Part shown: in pieces, positions 1 through 7,642 of the stretch
Position numbering within the stretch: position 1 is the stretch's first letter
Layout of the letters: every line of letters begins with the position of its first letter
Position numbers and translations under genes: made by a program
Assembly: GCA_020846145.1 (NCBI GenBank)
Contig: JADLEL010000048.1
Span: forward strand, 1-35,198
Length of the DNA: 35,198 nucleotides
Source of the DNA: Pirellulales bacterium
GTDB lineage: Bacteria; Planctomycetota; Planctomycetia; Pirellulales; Thermoguttaceae
Reading direction: 5' to 3'
Notes under the pieces: model-generated
What the model saw: only the letters and a program-made list of their open reading frames with translations
Told to the model about the DNA's origin: nothing
The model's database searches: none

Positions 1-234
1 AAGATGATGTGCCATCGTTGGGACTCCATTCCAAAGGGAAAGTTTACTAGACTTCACCCATTGGAACGTCCCAGCGATGTTTTTACCTATACCAGTTTTC
101 GAGGCTCATTTTGCAGACCTCGATTGCAATTGAGATTTGAGACCGCCGCTCGTTTACTCGCACCTTAAACGCAACCGGGGGCACGTTGGTTCCGCTTATT
201 TATAAATCATTCGGGATAAGGTTTTCCGCGCTCG
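1..234. other. gene-free left edge with a long hairpin
   Basis: No coding region is supported here; the only gene nearby ends at 235 on the minus strand. The stretch contains a long imperfect inverted repeat (about 13-38 pairing with 58-79: CATCGTTGGGAC with GTCCCAGCGATG, and an inner TTCCAA/TTGGAA) followed on the plus strand by TTTTT at 80-84. That looks like a rho-independent terminator for a plus-strand transcript, but no plus-strand gene is visible in the window to its left. It could also be a repeat-element remnant. Confidence 0.4.
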
Positions 235-1269
235 TTACATGGCGGATTCCGCGACGGCATGACCGTCGGCGCGGTCGCCCAGATACTGGAACATTAGCGG
301 ATCGATCTCGAAGTTGATCATTCTCACCGAGCCGTCGCCAAAGGCGAATTGCGCGCCCTGCGCATGGATGCTGCCGAAGGAATAATCGGTGGAAACGCCC
401 GGCTGATCGCGCTTGAACTCGAAAAACGCCGTACGGTGATTATCGTTGTCGTATCCGGTAAAAGGGCTTTCGTTGTCGGCCGGGTCCATTCCGGTGCGAT
501 AGTGGTCGCGATTCAGGTATTTTTCGCCGATCATCAGGGTGTGGCTCGTGCCATCCTTGATTAACGGCATGGTTATCGCGCTGCGTTGGAAGATGACGCC
601 GGCGAATTCCTTTTCATCGCGCCAAACGAAGGTCGGATATTCGGCATACGTTTGGGGGCCGCGCTGGAAGTTGTAGAACTGATGTCCCGCGTTCGCGGCG
701 TAATCCGTGCGCGCCAGCACATTGTTAGTGGCCGAATTGTCCATCGCATTATAAGCCACGAACGTGCCGCTAAAGGCATTGGTGTATAAGATTGGGGGGC
801 GGCGCGTGGGACAGTTCAAGAAGCTCAGGGGCGTTCGGGCCAGGGTATTGGCGGCGACGCGTTTCAGCGAAGCGCTCTGCCTTTTGCCCAAGTCGTGAAG
901 CTGCTTCATTTCGATATAAGGCAGGATATTATAGGCCCAGCCGCCGGGTTGTTGTTTGCCGAATCCCCGATCGGGATCGCCGACCCAAAAATGCCCGCCG
1001 CCGCCGGTGGGATAATGCTTCTGGTTTTCGTAATGTACGAGGCAAGCCAAGCCGATTTGCTTGAGATTGTTGGCGCAGGACATGCGCCGCGCCGCCTCCC
1101 GTGCCGACTGGATTGCCGGCAGCAAGAGGGCGATCAGAATGCCGATGATGGCGATAACCACCAACAGCTCCACCAAGGTAAAACCGTCCGGGACCCGGCG
1201 ATCGCGGCGCTTTCGCGGCGCAAATCCGGCTTGCCGGCGCATTCTCTCACGGGTATCAACGAGCTTCAT
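235..1269 (-). CDS. DUF1559 protein with prepilin-type N-terminal methylation motif
   Basis: 344 aa. Residues ~28-65 carry the type II/IV pseudopilin signature: a basic leader, then the G|FTLVELLVVIAIIGILIALLLP cleavage and hydrophobic region, followed by the planctomycete continuation AIQSAREAARRMSCANNLKQIGLA. The rest is the DUF1559 (SBP_bac_10-like) domain, ending in the typical FGDGSVRMI motif near the C-terminus. These proteins are greatly expanded in Planctomycetota and are expected to be processed by a prepilin peptidase and assembled or anchored at the cell envelope; their exact role is unknown. Its ATG at 1269 overlaps the TGA of the upstream PEP-CTERM gene (ATGA, 1266-1269), which indicates translational coupling. 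It is probably the last gene of the leftward transcript that begins near 6400. Confidence 0.93.
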   Translation of the reverse strand: MKLVDTRERMRRQAGFAPRKRRDRRVPDGFTLVELLVVIAIIGILIALLLPAIQSAREAARRMSCANNLKQIGLACLVHYENQKHYPTGGGGHFWVGDPDRGFGKQQPGGWAYNILPYIEMKQLHDLGKRQSASLKRVAANTLARTPLSFLNCPTRRPPILYTNAFSGTFVAYNAMDNSATNNVLARTDYAANAGHQFYNFQRGPQTYAEYPTFVWRDEKEFAGVIFQRSAITMPLIKDGTSHTLMIGEKYLNRDHYRTGMDPADNESPFTGYDNDNHRTAFFEFKRDQPGVSTDYSFGSIHAQGAQFAFGDGSVRMINFEIDPLMFQYLGDRADGHAVAESAM

Positions 1270-4200
1270 GCCTTATTCCTCCGATTGAAGTATTTCCATC
1301 CCGCCAGCCCAATGCTGCCGACGAGCAAGAGCAGCCAAGTTCCCGGCTCCGGCACGGTAGCGGTTCCGGCGGACATTGCGTTCGCCGCCAAAATGGCGCC
1401 GTCGATAATGAGTGAGCGTTGGGCGATGCTGGCGGTGGTCAGCGAGGCCGATCCATTCAATTGGGTCGTCCCCGTGCCGGTGATGGCGATGACCGTGCGG
1501 GGTGCGACGCCGTCGGCAATCAGGAAGGTGGCGTTATTCACGATCGACGCGGGGAGTTGACCGCTGTTCGCCAGAACCAAGGTTCCCTCGCCGATCGTAA
1601 CGACGCCGGAGAAGGTGTTCATGCCTTCCAAGTTGAGCGTACCGGCCCCCAGTTTCGCCAAGGTGCCCGCCGATCCGCTGAGGATTTTGTTATACGTCCA
1701 CGGCGCGGGAGTTGTGGTGTAATTCATTTCCAGCGCGGCGTCGATTTTAATATCGCCGGCGAACGCCGTGGTATCGGTGAGGTTGAGCTTGCCTTCGGAG
1801 ACGGTGGTTGCGCCGCTGTAGGCGATGGCCGCGCCGGAGAGGACGAATTTCCCGCCGCCGAGTTTGGCGAGCGTGCCCGTGCCGTCCATCGTTTTATTGT
1901 AAGTCCACGTTCCGGTGCCGGTGTAGCGGATTTCGAGTGCCGCGTTGTTGGTGATATTGCTGGCGAAGGCCGTGGCGTCGGTCAAGCGAAGCGTGCCGCC
2001 GCCGATCGTCGTGGGACCGGTATAACTAATGTTGGCGCCCTCGATATTTTGCCGGCCGGCCCCTTTCTTTTCCAATCCTAATGTTTGCGTGGAGGCGCCG
2101 TTGTAATTGCGCATGTACCCGTTATACGAGTAATCGGCGCCGTTCTCGATCGTGAGAATGGAAGAAGCGGTCGGCGCATTGTTCACATAAGCGTGGCTGT
2201 TCGCAATGACGCCTCTCCCCGTCTCGCAACTAATGCCCGCCACGGTCTGATTGTTGCCGAGCAACGCTAGTTCGCTGGTGAAAAATTCAGTAGTGAAGCT
2301 AACGACGACGTTCGGGCCGAATTGGTTGGGCGCCCAGGTCGTCACCCAGTTGTAAGAAAGGCCGTCCGTCGTGATTTCCAACGGTCCTCGCAGGGCGGGA
2401 CCCGTCGTGCAATTCAAAATCAATTGGCCTTTGGCGCTATTGTTCGTGTTTGCCGTCGTGCTGCCTTTGACGATCGTTTTACCGGTGAATGTATTTTCCG
2501 CGGCGAGCATCAGCGCTCCATTGCCGGGTAAAACCAGCGTGCCCCCGCCGGTGCTGTCCGAAATGACGCCGGTGATTTGGGCGTATTCGGAGGCCAAAGC
2601 GGTATTGTCGGTAACCTGGATGGTGCGCATGCCGCCCTTGAGGTCGATGCCGTTTTGGAAGGTCGTGACGGCGCCGGCCGTAGAAGTGCCGAGTTTGAGG
2701 GTGCCTACGATTTTGCCGCCGACATCCGCGGGAGCGGCGCCCCATTCGAGCGTCGTGGGGGTGGCGTTGCCGCCGACGTTCACGTTAATCGCCGTCGTGC
2801 CCGCGGCGAATCCGCCGCCGCCGGCATCCCACGAGAAAGCGTTTCCGCTCGTGCCGAGAGAGCGGGTAAAATCGGCAAGGCTGATGAACACGCCGCCGTT
2901 GAGGCGGAGCAAGCTGTTGGCGGGCAGGCCCGTGCCATCGAGCGCCTGGATCGCGCCGGCTTGGATCTCGGTGTCGCCGCTATACGGATTGGCGGCGAAG
3001 GAGGCGGGGACGAGCGAGAGCATGCCGCTGCCCGTTTTGACGATTCCCCCCGCGCCCGTGCCGTCGTAAATGACGCCCGTTATCTCGGCGTAATCGGAGT
3101 TCGAGAGCGGGTTGTCATCGACCTGAATGGTGCGATTCGCGGCATTGAGATTGATGCCGTTTTCGAAGGTCGTCGCGTTTTTCGACGACGTCGAACCGAG
3201 CTTGAGAGGCCCGGTGATTTTGCCGCCGACATCGGCGGGCGCGGAACCCCAATCGAGCGTCTGCGTGGCGCCGCCGATATTCACGTACATCAGTCCGCTG
3301 CCGCTGGAGGAGAATCCGCCGCCGGCGGCGGTCCACTGGAAGGCGCTTCCGCTCGTGCCGAGGGGGCGAGTGAAGTAGATGAAGGTGCCGTCGCACTGCA
3401 GTACGCCGCCGTTGAGGCGGAGAAAACTGCTTGCGGGCAAACCGGTGCCGCTATCCGCCCGCAATGCGCCCGCATTGATGGAGGTATCCCCCACATAGCC
3501 GCTCGCCAGCGAGAGAGCCAAAACGCCGTCGCCCGTTTTCACGATGCCCGCCGTGCCGACGGTATCGGCGATGGTGCCCGCGATTGCGGCGTAGTCGGCG
3601 TCCGAGTAGGGATTGTCTTGGACTTGGAAGGTGCGGTCCGCGCCTTGCAGATCGATGCCGTTTTGGAAGGTGACGACGTTGTTGGCGATATCGGAGCCGA
3701 ACTTGAGCACGCCGACGATCTTGCTGCCGATATCGGCGGGCGCGGCGCCCCAAGCGAGCGTCTGCGAGGCGCCGCCGATGTTCACGGTCATTGCGCCGGC
3801 GCGGGCGGAAAAACCGCCGTTGTTCAACTGGAAGGTATTGCCGCTGGTGCCGAGAGGACGGCTGAAGGTGGCGGCGCCGTCGCCTTGCAAAACGCCCCCG
3901 CTCAGATCGAGGAAACTATTCGTGGGCAATCCCGTGCCGTCTTTCACCTGCAAGGCGCCGGCGAGGACGGTGGTGGTTCCGTCGTACGTATTCACTTTTG
4001 TCAGCACCAAAGTGCCCGTGCCGGTTTTGACGAGTCCGGCCGTGCCGCCGGTATTGGAGATGACGGCGGGGATTACCGCCAGATCGCTGCTCGATGCGGG
4101 GTTGTCGTCCACGTGGATGGTGCGGTCCGCGCCGTTGAGATCGATGCCGTTGTTGAAGTTCGTCCGCGCCCGCGAGGTTGGAGAGCTGAGTTTGAGCGTG

Positions 4201-5039
4201 CCCACGATTTTCGTGCCGACGTCGCCGGGAGCGGATCCCCAAAGGATGGTGCTCGTGCCGTTATTGATTTTCACGTCGAAGGTGCCGCCGAGGCCGCCGG
4301 CAAAGCCGCCGCCGTTGGCGGTGAACTGGAACGAATTGGCGCCGCTTGCGGCGAGCGTTCGCGTGAAAGTATAGGCGGAGGTGCTCGTCGCGCCGACGTC
4401 GGATTCCAGGATGCCGCCGTTGAGGCTGAGAAAGCTGGCATCGGGCAAGGAAGTTCGAATCCGCAAGGCGCCCTCGTCGATCGACGTCGTGCCGGTGTAG
4501 GTGTTCGCGCTCATGTGGAGGACCAGCGTGCCCGCCCCTTGCTTCGTTAGCCCGCCGGAGGCGCCCGCGAGCGGCGCTAAAAGTTGCCCGGAATTATTGA
4601 TAACGACGGTGTAACCCTGGGTGTCGATGACGGCCCCTTCGCTATGAACGTAATTCTTGGTTCCGTTCACGAAATCCATCGTATCGCCGGTCGCCCGCAA
4701 CGTGCCGCCGTGAAAGTTCAACGCGCCGGCGCTGACGGCCGAAATCCGTTCCACGCCGGAAACGGAGACCGTCCCGCCCGCGGCCAGGTCGATCGCGCCG
4801 CCGCCGCCGATGCGCAAATACGCGAGGGCATTGGGAAAGACGGAGGAGAGGGTCGCCGTCCCGCCGTTGCCGATCACGGCGGTATCGCCGGCGGCGGGAA
4901 TCGTGGTCGTGTCCCAGTTGGCCCCCACGGCAAAATCGCCGCTGGGAACGTTCCAAAATACCGTTGCCGCTTGCAGGGCCGTGAAAGAGACCGTTCCGGC
5001 AAGGCAGAAGCATAACGCGACTTTCAAGTGTTGACGCAT
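1266..5039 (-). CDS. PEP-CTERM surface protein with autotransporter-associated beta-strand repeats
   Basis: 1257 aa from the ATG at 5039, chosen because AGGAG lies 7 nt upstream and the product then starts with a clean signal peptide (MRQHLKVALCFCLAGTVSFT, cleavage near ALQA). An in-frame ATG at 5117 would put 26 unlikely residues before it. The body is beta-rich, with about eight GG/AGxVKTGxGTLxL...NTYxGxTxIxxGxL units (autotransporter-associated beta-strand repeat) near residues 160, 335, 497, 665, 833, 986, 1059 and 1126. The first five are spaced by about 167 residues, and the ~500-bp tandem period is visible in the DNA. Near residue 1228 comes VPEPGTWLLLL, a hydrophobic stretch and a basic tail NRRNK: a PEP-CTERM sorting signal for an exosortase/archaeosortase-type enzyme, which is not in this window. 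Likely a cell-surface or biofilm-matrix protein; ligand unknown. Confidence 0.92.
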   Translation of the reverse strand: MRQHLKVALCFCLAGTVSFTALQAATVFWNVPSGDFAVGANWDTTTIPAAGDTAVIGNGGTATLSSVFPNALAYLRIGGGGAIDLAAGGTVSVSGVERISAVSAGALNFHGGTLRATGDTMDFVNGTKNYVHSEGAVIDTQGYTVVINNSGQLLAPLAGASGGLTKQGAGTLVLHMSANTYTGTTSIDEGALRIRTSLPDASFLSLNGGILESDVGATSTSAYTFTRTLAASGANSFQFTANGGGFAGGLGGTFDVKINNGTSTILWGSAPGDVGTKIVGTLKLSSPTSRARTNFNNGIDLNGADRTIHVDDNPASSSDLAVIPAVISNTGGTAGLVKTGTGTLVLTKVNTYDGTTTVLAGALQVKDGTGLPTNSFLDLSGGVLQGDGAATFSRPLGTSGNTFQLNNGGFSARAGAMTVNIGGASQTLAWGAAPADIGSKIVGVLKFGSDIANNVVTFQNGIDLQGADRTFQVQDNPYSDADYAAIAGTIADTVGTAGIVKTGDGVLALSLASGYVGDTSINAGALRADSGTGLPASSFLRLNGGVLQCDGTFIYFTRPLGTSGSAFQWTAAGGGFSSSGSGLMYVNIGGATQTLDWGSAPADVGGKITGPLKLGSTSSKNATTFENGINLNAANRTIQVDDNPLSNSDYAEITGVIYDGTGAGGIVKTGSGMLSLVPASFAANPYSGDTEIQAGAIQALDGTGLPANSLLRLNGGVFISLADFTRSLGTSGNAFSWDAGGGGFAAGTTAINVNVGGNATPTTLEWGAAPADVGGKIVGTLKLGTSTAGAVTTFQNGIDLKGGMRTIQVTDNTALASEYAQITGVISDSTGGGTLVLPGNGALMLAAENTFTGKTIVKGSTTANTNNSAKGQLILNCTTGPALRGPLEITTDGLSYNWVTTWAPNQFGPNVVVSFTTEFFTSELALLGNNQTVAGISCETGRGVIANSHAYVNNAPTASSILTIENGADYSYNGYMRNYNGASTQTLGLEKKGAGRQNIEGANISYTGPTTIGGGTLRLTDATAFASNITNNAALEIRYTGTGTWTYNKTMDGTGTLAKLGGGKFVLSGAAIAYSGATTVSEGKLNLTDTTAFAGDIKIDAALEMNYTTTPAPWTYNKILSGSAGTLAKLGAGTLNLEGMNTFSGVVTIGEGTLVLANSGQLPASIVNNATFLIADGVAPRTVIAITGTGTTQLNGSASLTTASIAQRSLIIDGAILAANAMSAGTATVPEPGTWLLLLVGSIGLAGWKYFNRRNKA

Positions 5040-5181
5040 GAGACCGCTCCTGAAAAAAGGATGTGAAAAAGGTGGTATTCTCTCAAACGAGTTTCTTCTC
5101 GCACGAAAATATTCCATTCTCCGTTGTAGCGATCGAGCCTCTTCTCCGATCGGTAAGAAATCGCGGCGTCCGTCGGGCGAA

Positions 5182-6294
5182 TCAGGGATTTTCTCCCGCC
5201 GGTCCCGGCGTTTGGTTCGAAGCAGGTTGTTTTTCCTTCGCGGCGCCCTCTAAAAGCAGTCTTTTCACCTCGTTTTCGTCGATCGGCTCCTCGATCTCAT
5301 CGGGAACGATGCTCTTGCGCAACGCCGCGACATCGGGCGCCAAGTTCAAGTGCGGGCGGATCACGTCGAGGAAGAGGTCGAAATCGCGCCGGTTGTAGGC
5401 GTAGTTCACGCCGGCCAGCGACAAATAAGGCACCCGCTTGTCAACGACGTCCTTGAGCGAGGCCACCGTTTTATCGAAATAGAGAAACAGGTGGCATGCG
5501 CCGGGGCCGATTTCGCAGGGATTGATCTGCACCATCATGTTGCGCGCGCCCATTTCGCGAAAGGCGCCGACTTGGCTGGTGTTGAGATAATGACTGAGGA
5601 TCGTGCCCGGATATTGGTGCAGCAGCCAACGGTGGAAGGGCTGCGGCTTGAGCCACGGCCCGCCCGTCGAATCGACGTAGATCAACACCTCGGGATTGAC
5701 TTTTTTGCAGGCCTCGAAGAACGCCTTCACTTCGTGCGCCATGTTGGGGCTGTTCTGGTAGGCGCCGAACCACTCGACGCTGAGCTTGATGATATCGGCC
5801 CGGCGCGCGCGGGGAATCTCGGTCCCCACCCACTTTTCCAGCCACGGCGCGAAGTGCGCCTCGTCGCGGATCTTGGGCATGGCGTGCGGCTCCACGGCGA
5901 CCATCAATTTCCGGCGATGCGCGTATTCGACGATGGAAAAATAGGTCGTTTCGAGTTCCGGGTTCAGGCCCTCGGCCGTGAAGAGGTGGCCTTTGGCGGT
6001 GCGGGTATCGTCGCCGATGCAAAAGAGATTGAAAGCGCCCAAGGCCACGGCCTCATCGACCCAATACTTCATGCGCTCCGCATCCCAGACGAAGTATTCG
6101 TAGTGCGGGTAGAGATTGAACGAATGGCACGAATTCTTTTCCAGGTAACGCTTGTTGAGCGCGCGATAAGTCTCCGGCCCGGCGGCATCGGCCCAGACTT
6201 GAAACTCGGAGAGCACGATGGCATTTTCCACGGCGTGCGATTTGGCCGGTTCCGCGGCCAATAAAACCAAGGGCAACAATAGATTACGCAGCAT
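5182..6294 (-). CDS. exported protein of unknown family, possibly a TIM-barrel carbohydrate-active protein
   Basis: 370 aa. The start ATG at 6294 has GGAGG 7 nt upstream. A short hydrophobic N-terminus (LLLPLVLLAA) with possible cleavage after SHA suggests export. I do not recognise the family. Alternating hydrophobic strands ending in acidic or aromatic residues (MVAVEPHAMPK, IIKLSVEWFGAYQ, LIYVDSTGGPW, MMVQINPCEIGPG, YLSLAGVNYAYNRRDFD) resemble the strand ends of a (beta/alpha)8 glycoside-hydrolase-like barrel, with E in VEPH and SVEW as candidate catalytic residues. This is inference only. The C-terminus is a low-complexity acidic/polar tail. It is the first gene of the leftward unit, divergent from the LacI-type regulator, and its promoter -10 lies inside a regulator operator, so it is probably induced together with the transporter/oxidoreductase operon. 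Confidence 0.85.
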   Translation of the reverse strand: MLRNLLLPLVLLAAEPAKSHAVENAIVLSEFQVWADAAGPETYRALNKRYLEKNSCHSFNLYPHYEYFVWDAERMKYWVDEAVALGAFNLFCIGDDTRTAKGHLFTAEGLNPELETTYFSIVEYAHRRKLMVAVEPHAMPKIRDEAHFAPWLEKWVGTEIPRARRADIIKLSVEWFGAYQNSPNMAHEVKAFFEACKKVNPEVLIYVDSTGGPWLKPQPFHRWLLHQYPGTILSHYLNTSQVGAFREMGARNMMVQINPCEIGPGACHLFLYFDKTVASLKDVVDKRVPYLSLAGVNYAYNRRDFDLFLDVIRPHLNLAPDVAALRKSIVPDEIEEPIDENEVKRLLLEGAAKEKQPASNQTPGPAGENP

Positions 6295-6365
6295 GAATAT
6301 CCTCCCAATTTGACGAAAAAGAACGAAGAAAAAAATGGCTTGAAAAAAAACTGCATAGGCGATAA

Positions 6366-6383
6366 TTGGCTATCGTAAGCCAA
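6366..6383. promoter_or_regulatory. LacI-family operator 1, overlapping the leftward promoter
   Basis: 18-bp palindrome TTGGCT-ATCGTA-AGCCAA with a central CG, the usual LacI/GalR pattern. It extends to 7-bp arms if 6365 and 6384 are included. The 16 bases 6361-6376 recur with one change at 6554-6569 (operator 2). On the minus strand its centre is the -10 (TACGAT, 6372-6377) of the leftward promoter. Binding would block transcription of the exported protein and surface genes. Confidence 0.75.
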
Positions 6384-6400
6384 TCGTGGCGTTTTGTCAA
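6372..6400 (-). promoter_or_regulatory. sigma70-type promoter of the leftward unit
   Basis: Minus strand: TTGACA (complement of 6395-6400), 17-nt spacer, TACGAT (complement of 6372-6377). The -10 sits in the centre of operator 1. It lies about 75 bp upstream of the ATG at 6294. Confidence 0.6.
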
Positions 6401-6540
6401 CAAGAAAAAAATAATTTTACCGGATTTGGGTGTGTTAAATAACTATAAACCTTTATTGCATATATATTTATGGCATTTATAATTTTTCGCATGAATGGAT
6501 GATATCGAGAATTATTTTATGCAATATTCGTGGAGTTGAC

Positions 6541-6569
6541 TTGACATTCCCAAGATAATTGACTATCGT
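6541..6569 (+). promoter_or_regulatory. sigma70-type promoter of the lacI-family operon
   Basis: TTGACA (6541-6546), 17-nt spacer, TATCGT (6564-6569). The -10 is embedded in operator 2, mirroring the leftward promoter. The ATG of the regulator is at 6625. Confidence 0.6.
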
Positions 6570-6575
6570 CAGTCA
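6560..6575. promoter_or_regulatory. LacI-family operator 2, overlapping the rightward promoter
   Basis: 16-bp palindrome TGACT-ATCGTC-AGTCA with the same central CG as operator 1. Its centre is about 193 bp from that of operator 1, so a tetrameric repressor could loop the DNA. Predicted to autoregulate the regulator and control the operon downstream. Confidence 0.75.
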
Positions 6576-6624
6576 TAGATACTCCAAGACCTCCGCTCGA
6601 TACCGGTCCCGAAGGACGAAGGAC

Positions 6625-7641
6625 ATGACCGTAACCATCCATGACGTGGCGCGAGAAGCCAAGGTTTCCTTGCGCACGGCGACGCGCGCGATCAACAACG
6701 AACCGCACGTTCGCAAACCCACGCGCCATCTGGTGCTGGAAACCGCCAAGCGTTTGGGTTGGCGGCCGAATTCCCACGCCCGGAACCTGGTGCGCGGGAA
6801 AACCGACCGTCTGGGAATAGTTCTTCCCGACAGCCGGAACGCGGTATTCAGTGAAATTGCCTCGGCCATCGACGTCCGCGCGCAGACCTACGGCTACAAC
6901 TGCTTCGTGCTGCACTCGGAAGGTTCCGCCGAGCGCGAGGCCAACTTTCTGAATCTCGGTTTGGACGGGAGCGTGGACGGCCTGATCGTGCTGCCGAATT
7001 TTTTGGAGGCCAATCGAGATCTTTACGCCCGCTTGCTCCAAGAGCGAATTCCCCTCGTGCTTCGCGGCGGCCCCGAAGCCCTGCCCGAAGCCGACATTCT
7101 GACCGTGGACGTCGAACACGGCGGCTATCTGGCCACGCGCCATTTATTGAATCTAGGACACCGGCATATCGGCATCCTCGTCAGCGAATTCGCGCTGGGG
7201 CGGCTTTACGGCCGCTTGAAGGGATATCTTCGGGCGCATGAGGAAATGGGCGTTCCTACCCGGTCGGAGTACCAGATCAGCAGCGGGCACCGCCTGGAAG
7301 AGGGCTATCAGGCCATTCGCCGCCTGTTGACCGCGCAGCCGAAAATCAGCGCGCTCTTTTGCCATAACGATTTTTTGGCGATGTCGGTCTTTCGGGCGGC
7401 AAGGGAACTCGGCAAGCGAATCCCCGACGACTTGGCGTTGATCGGCTTCGACGATATCGATTTCGCCAAGTTCTGCGAAGTCCCCTTGACCACGCTCACG
7501 CATCCGAAGGAGATGGAAGGGCAATTGCTGGCCGACATGGTTTGCCAGCGGATCGAGCAGCCCGACCATCCCCCGCAGCAGATCACTCTCCGGCCCGAAC
7601 TGATCATTCGCGAGTCCTGCGGTTATGGAGCGCCGCCTTAA
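6625..7641 (+). CDS. LacI/GalR-family transcriptional regulator
   Basis: 338 aa from the ATG at 6625, chosen because GAAGG lies just upstream and the helix-turn-helix then begins at residue 2. An ATG at 6559 would lie inside the operator. Residues 1-55 form the LacI-type HTH plus hinge (TVTIHDVAREAKVSLRTATR ... KRLGWRPNSHARNLVRGKT). The remainder is a periplasmic-binding-protein-like sensor (LGIVLPDSRNAVFSEI; GLIVLP; TRHLLNLGHRHIGIL; ALFCHNDFLAM; LALIGFDDIDFA; LTTLTHP). The ligand is probably a sugar or sugar acid, to judge from the neighbouring ExuT-like transporter and sugar-modifying enzymes. It is the first gene of the rightward operon; the transporter ATG follows its stop after one base. 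The two palindromes upstream are its likely binding sites. Confidence 0.95.
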   Translation: MTVTIHDVAREAKVSLRTATRAINNEPHVRKPTRHLVLETAKRLGWRPNSHARNLVRGKTDRLGIVLPDSRNAVFSEIASAIDVRAQTYGYNCFVLHSEGSAEREANFLNLGLDGSVDGLIVLPNFLEANRDLYARLLQERIPLVLRGGPEALPEADILTVDVEHGGYLATRHLLNLGHRHIGILVSEFALGRLYGRLKGYLRAHEEMGVPTRSEYQISSGHRLEEGYQAIRRLLTAQPKISALFCHNDFLAMSVFRAARELGKRIPDDLALIGFDDIDFAKFCEVPLTTLTHPKEMEGQLLADMVCQRIEQPDHPPQQITLRPELIIRESCGYGAPP

Positions 7642-7642
7642 C

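Noticed and set aside
2577..4550. Very long plus-strand open frame (657 codons) opposite the PEP-CTERM gene
   Set aside because: It is antisense to a clear repeat protein with signal peptide and sorting signal. Its composition (Arg/Ala/Gly rich, repeated) mirrors the GC-rich third positions of that gene.
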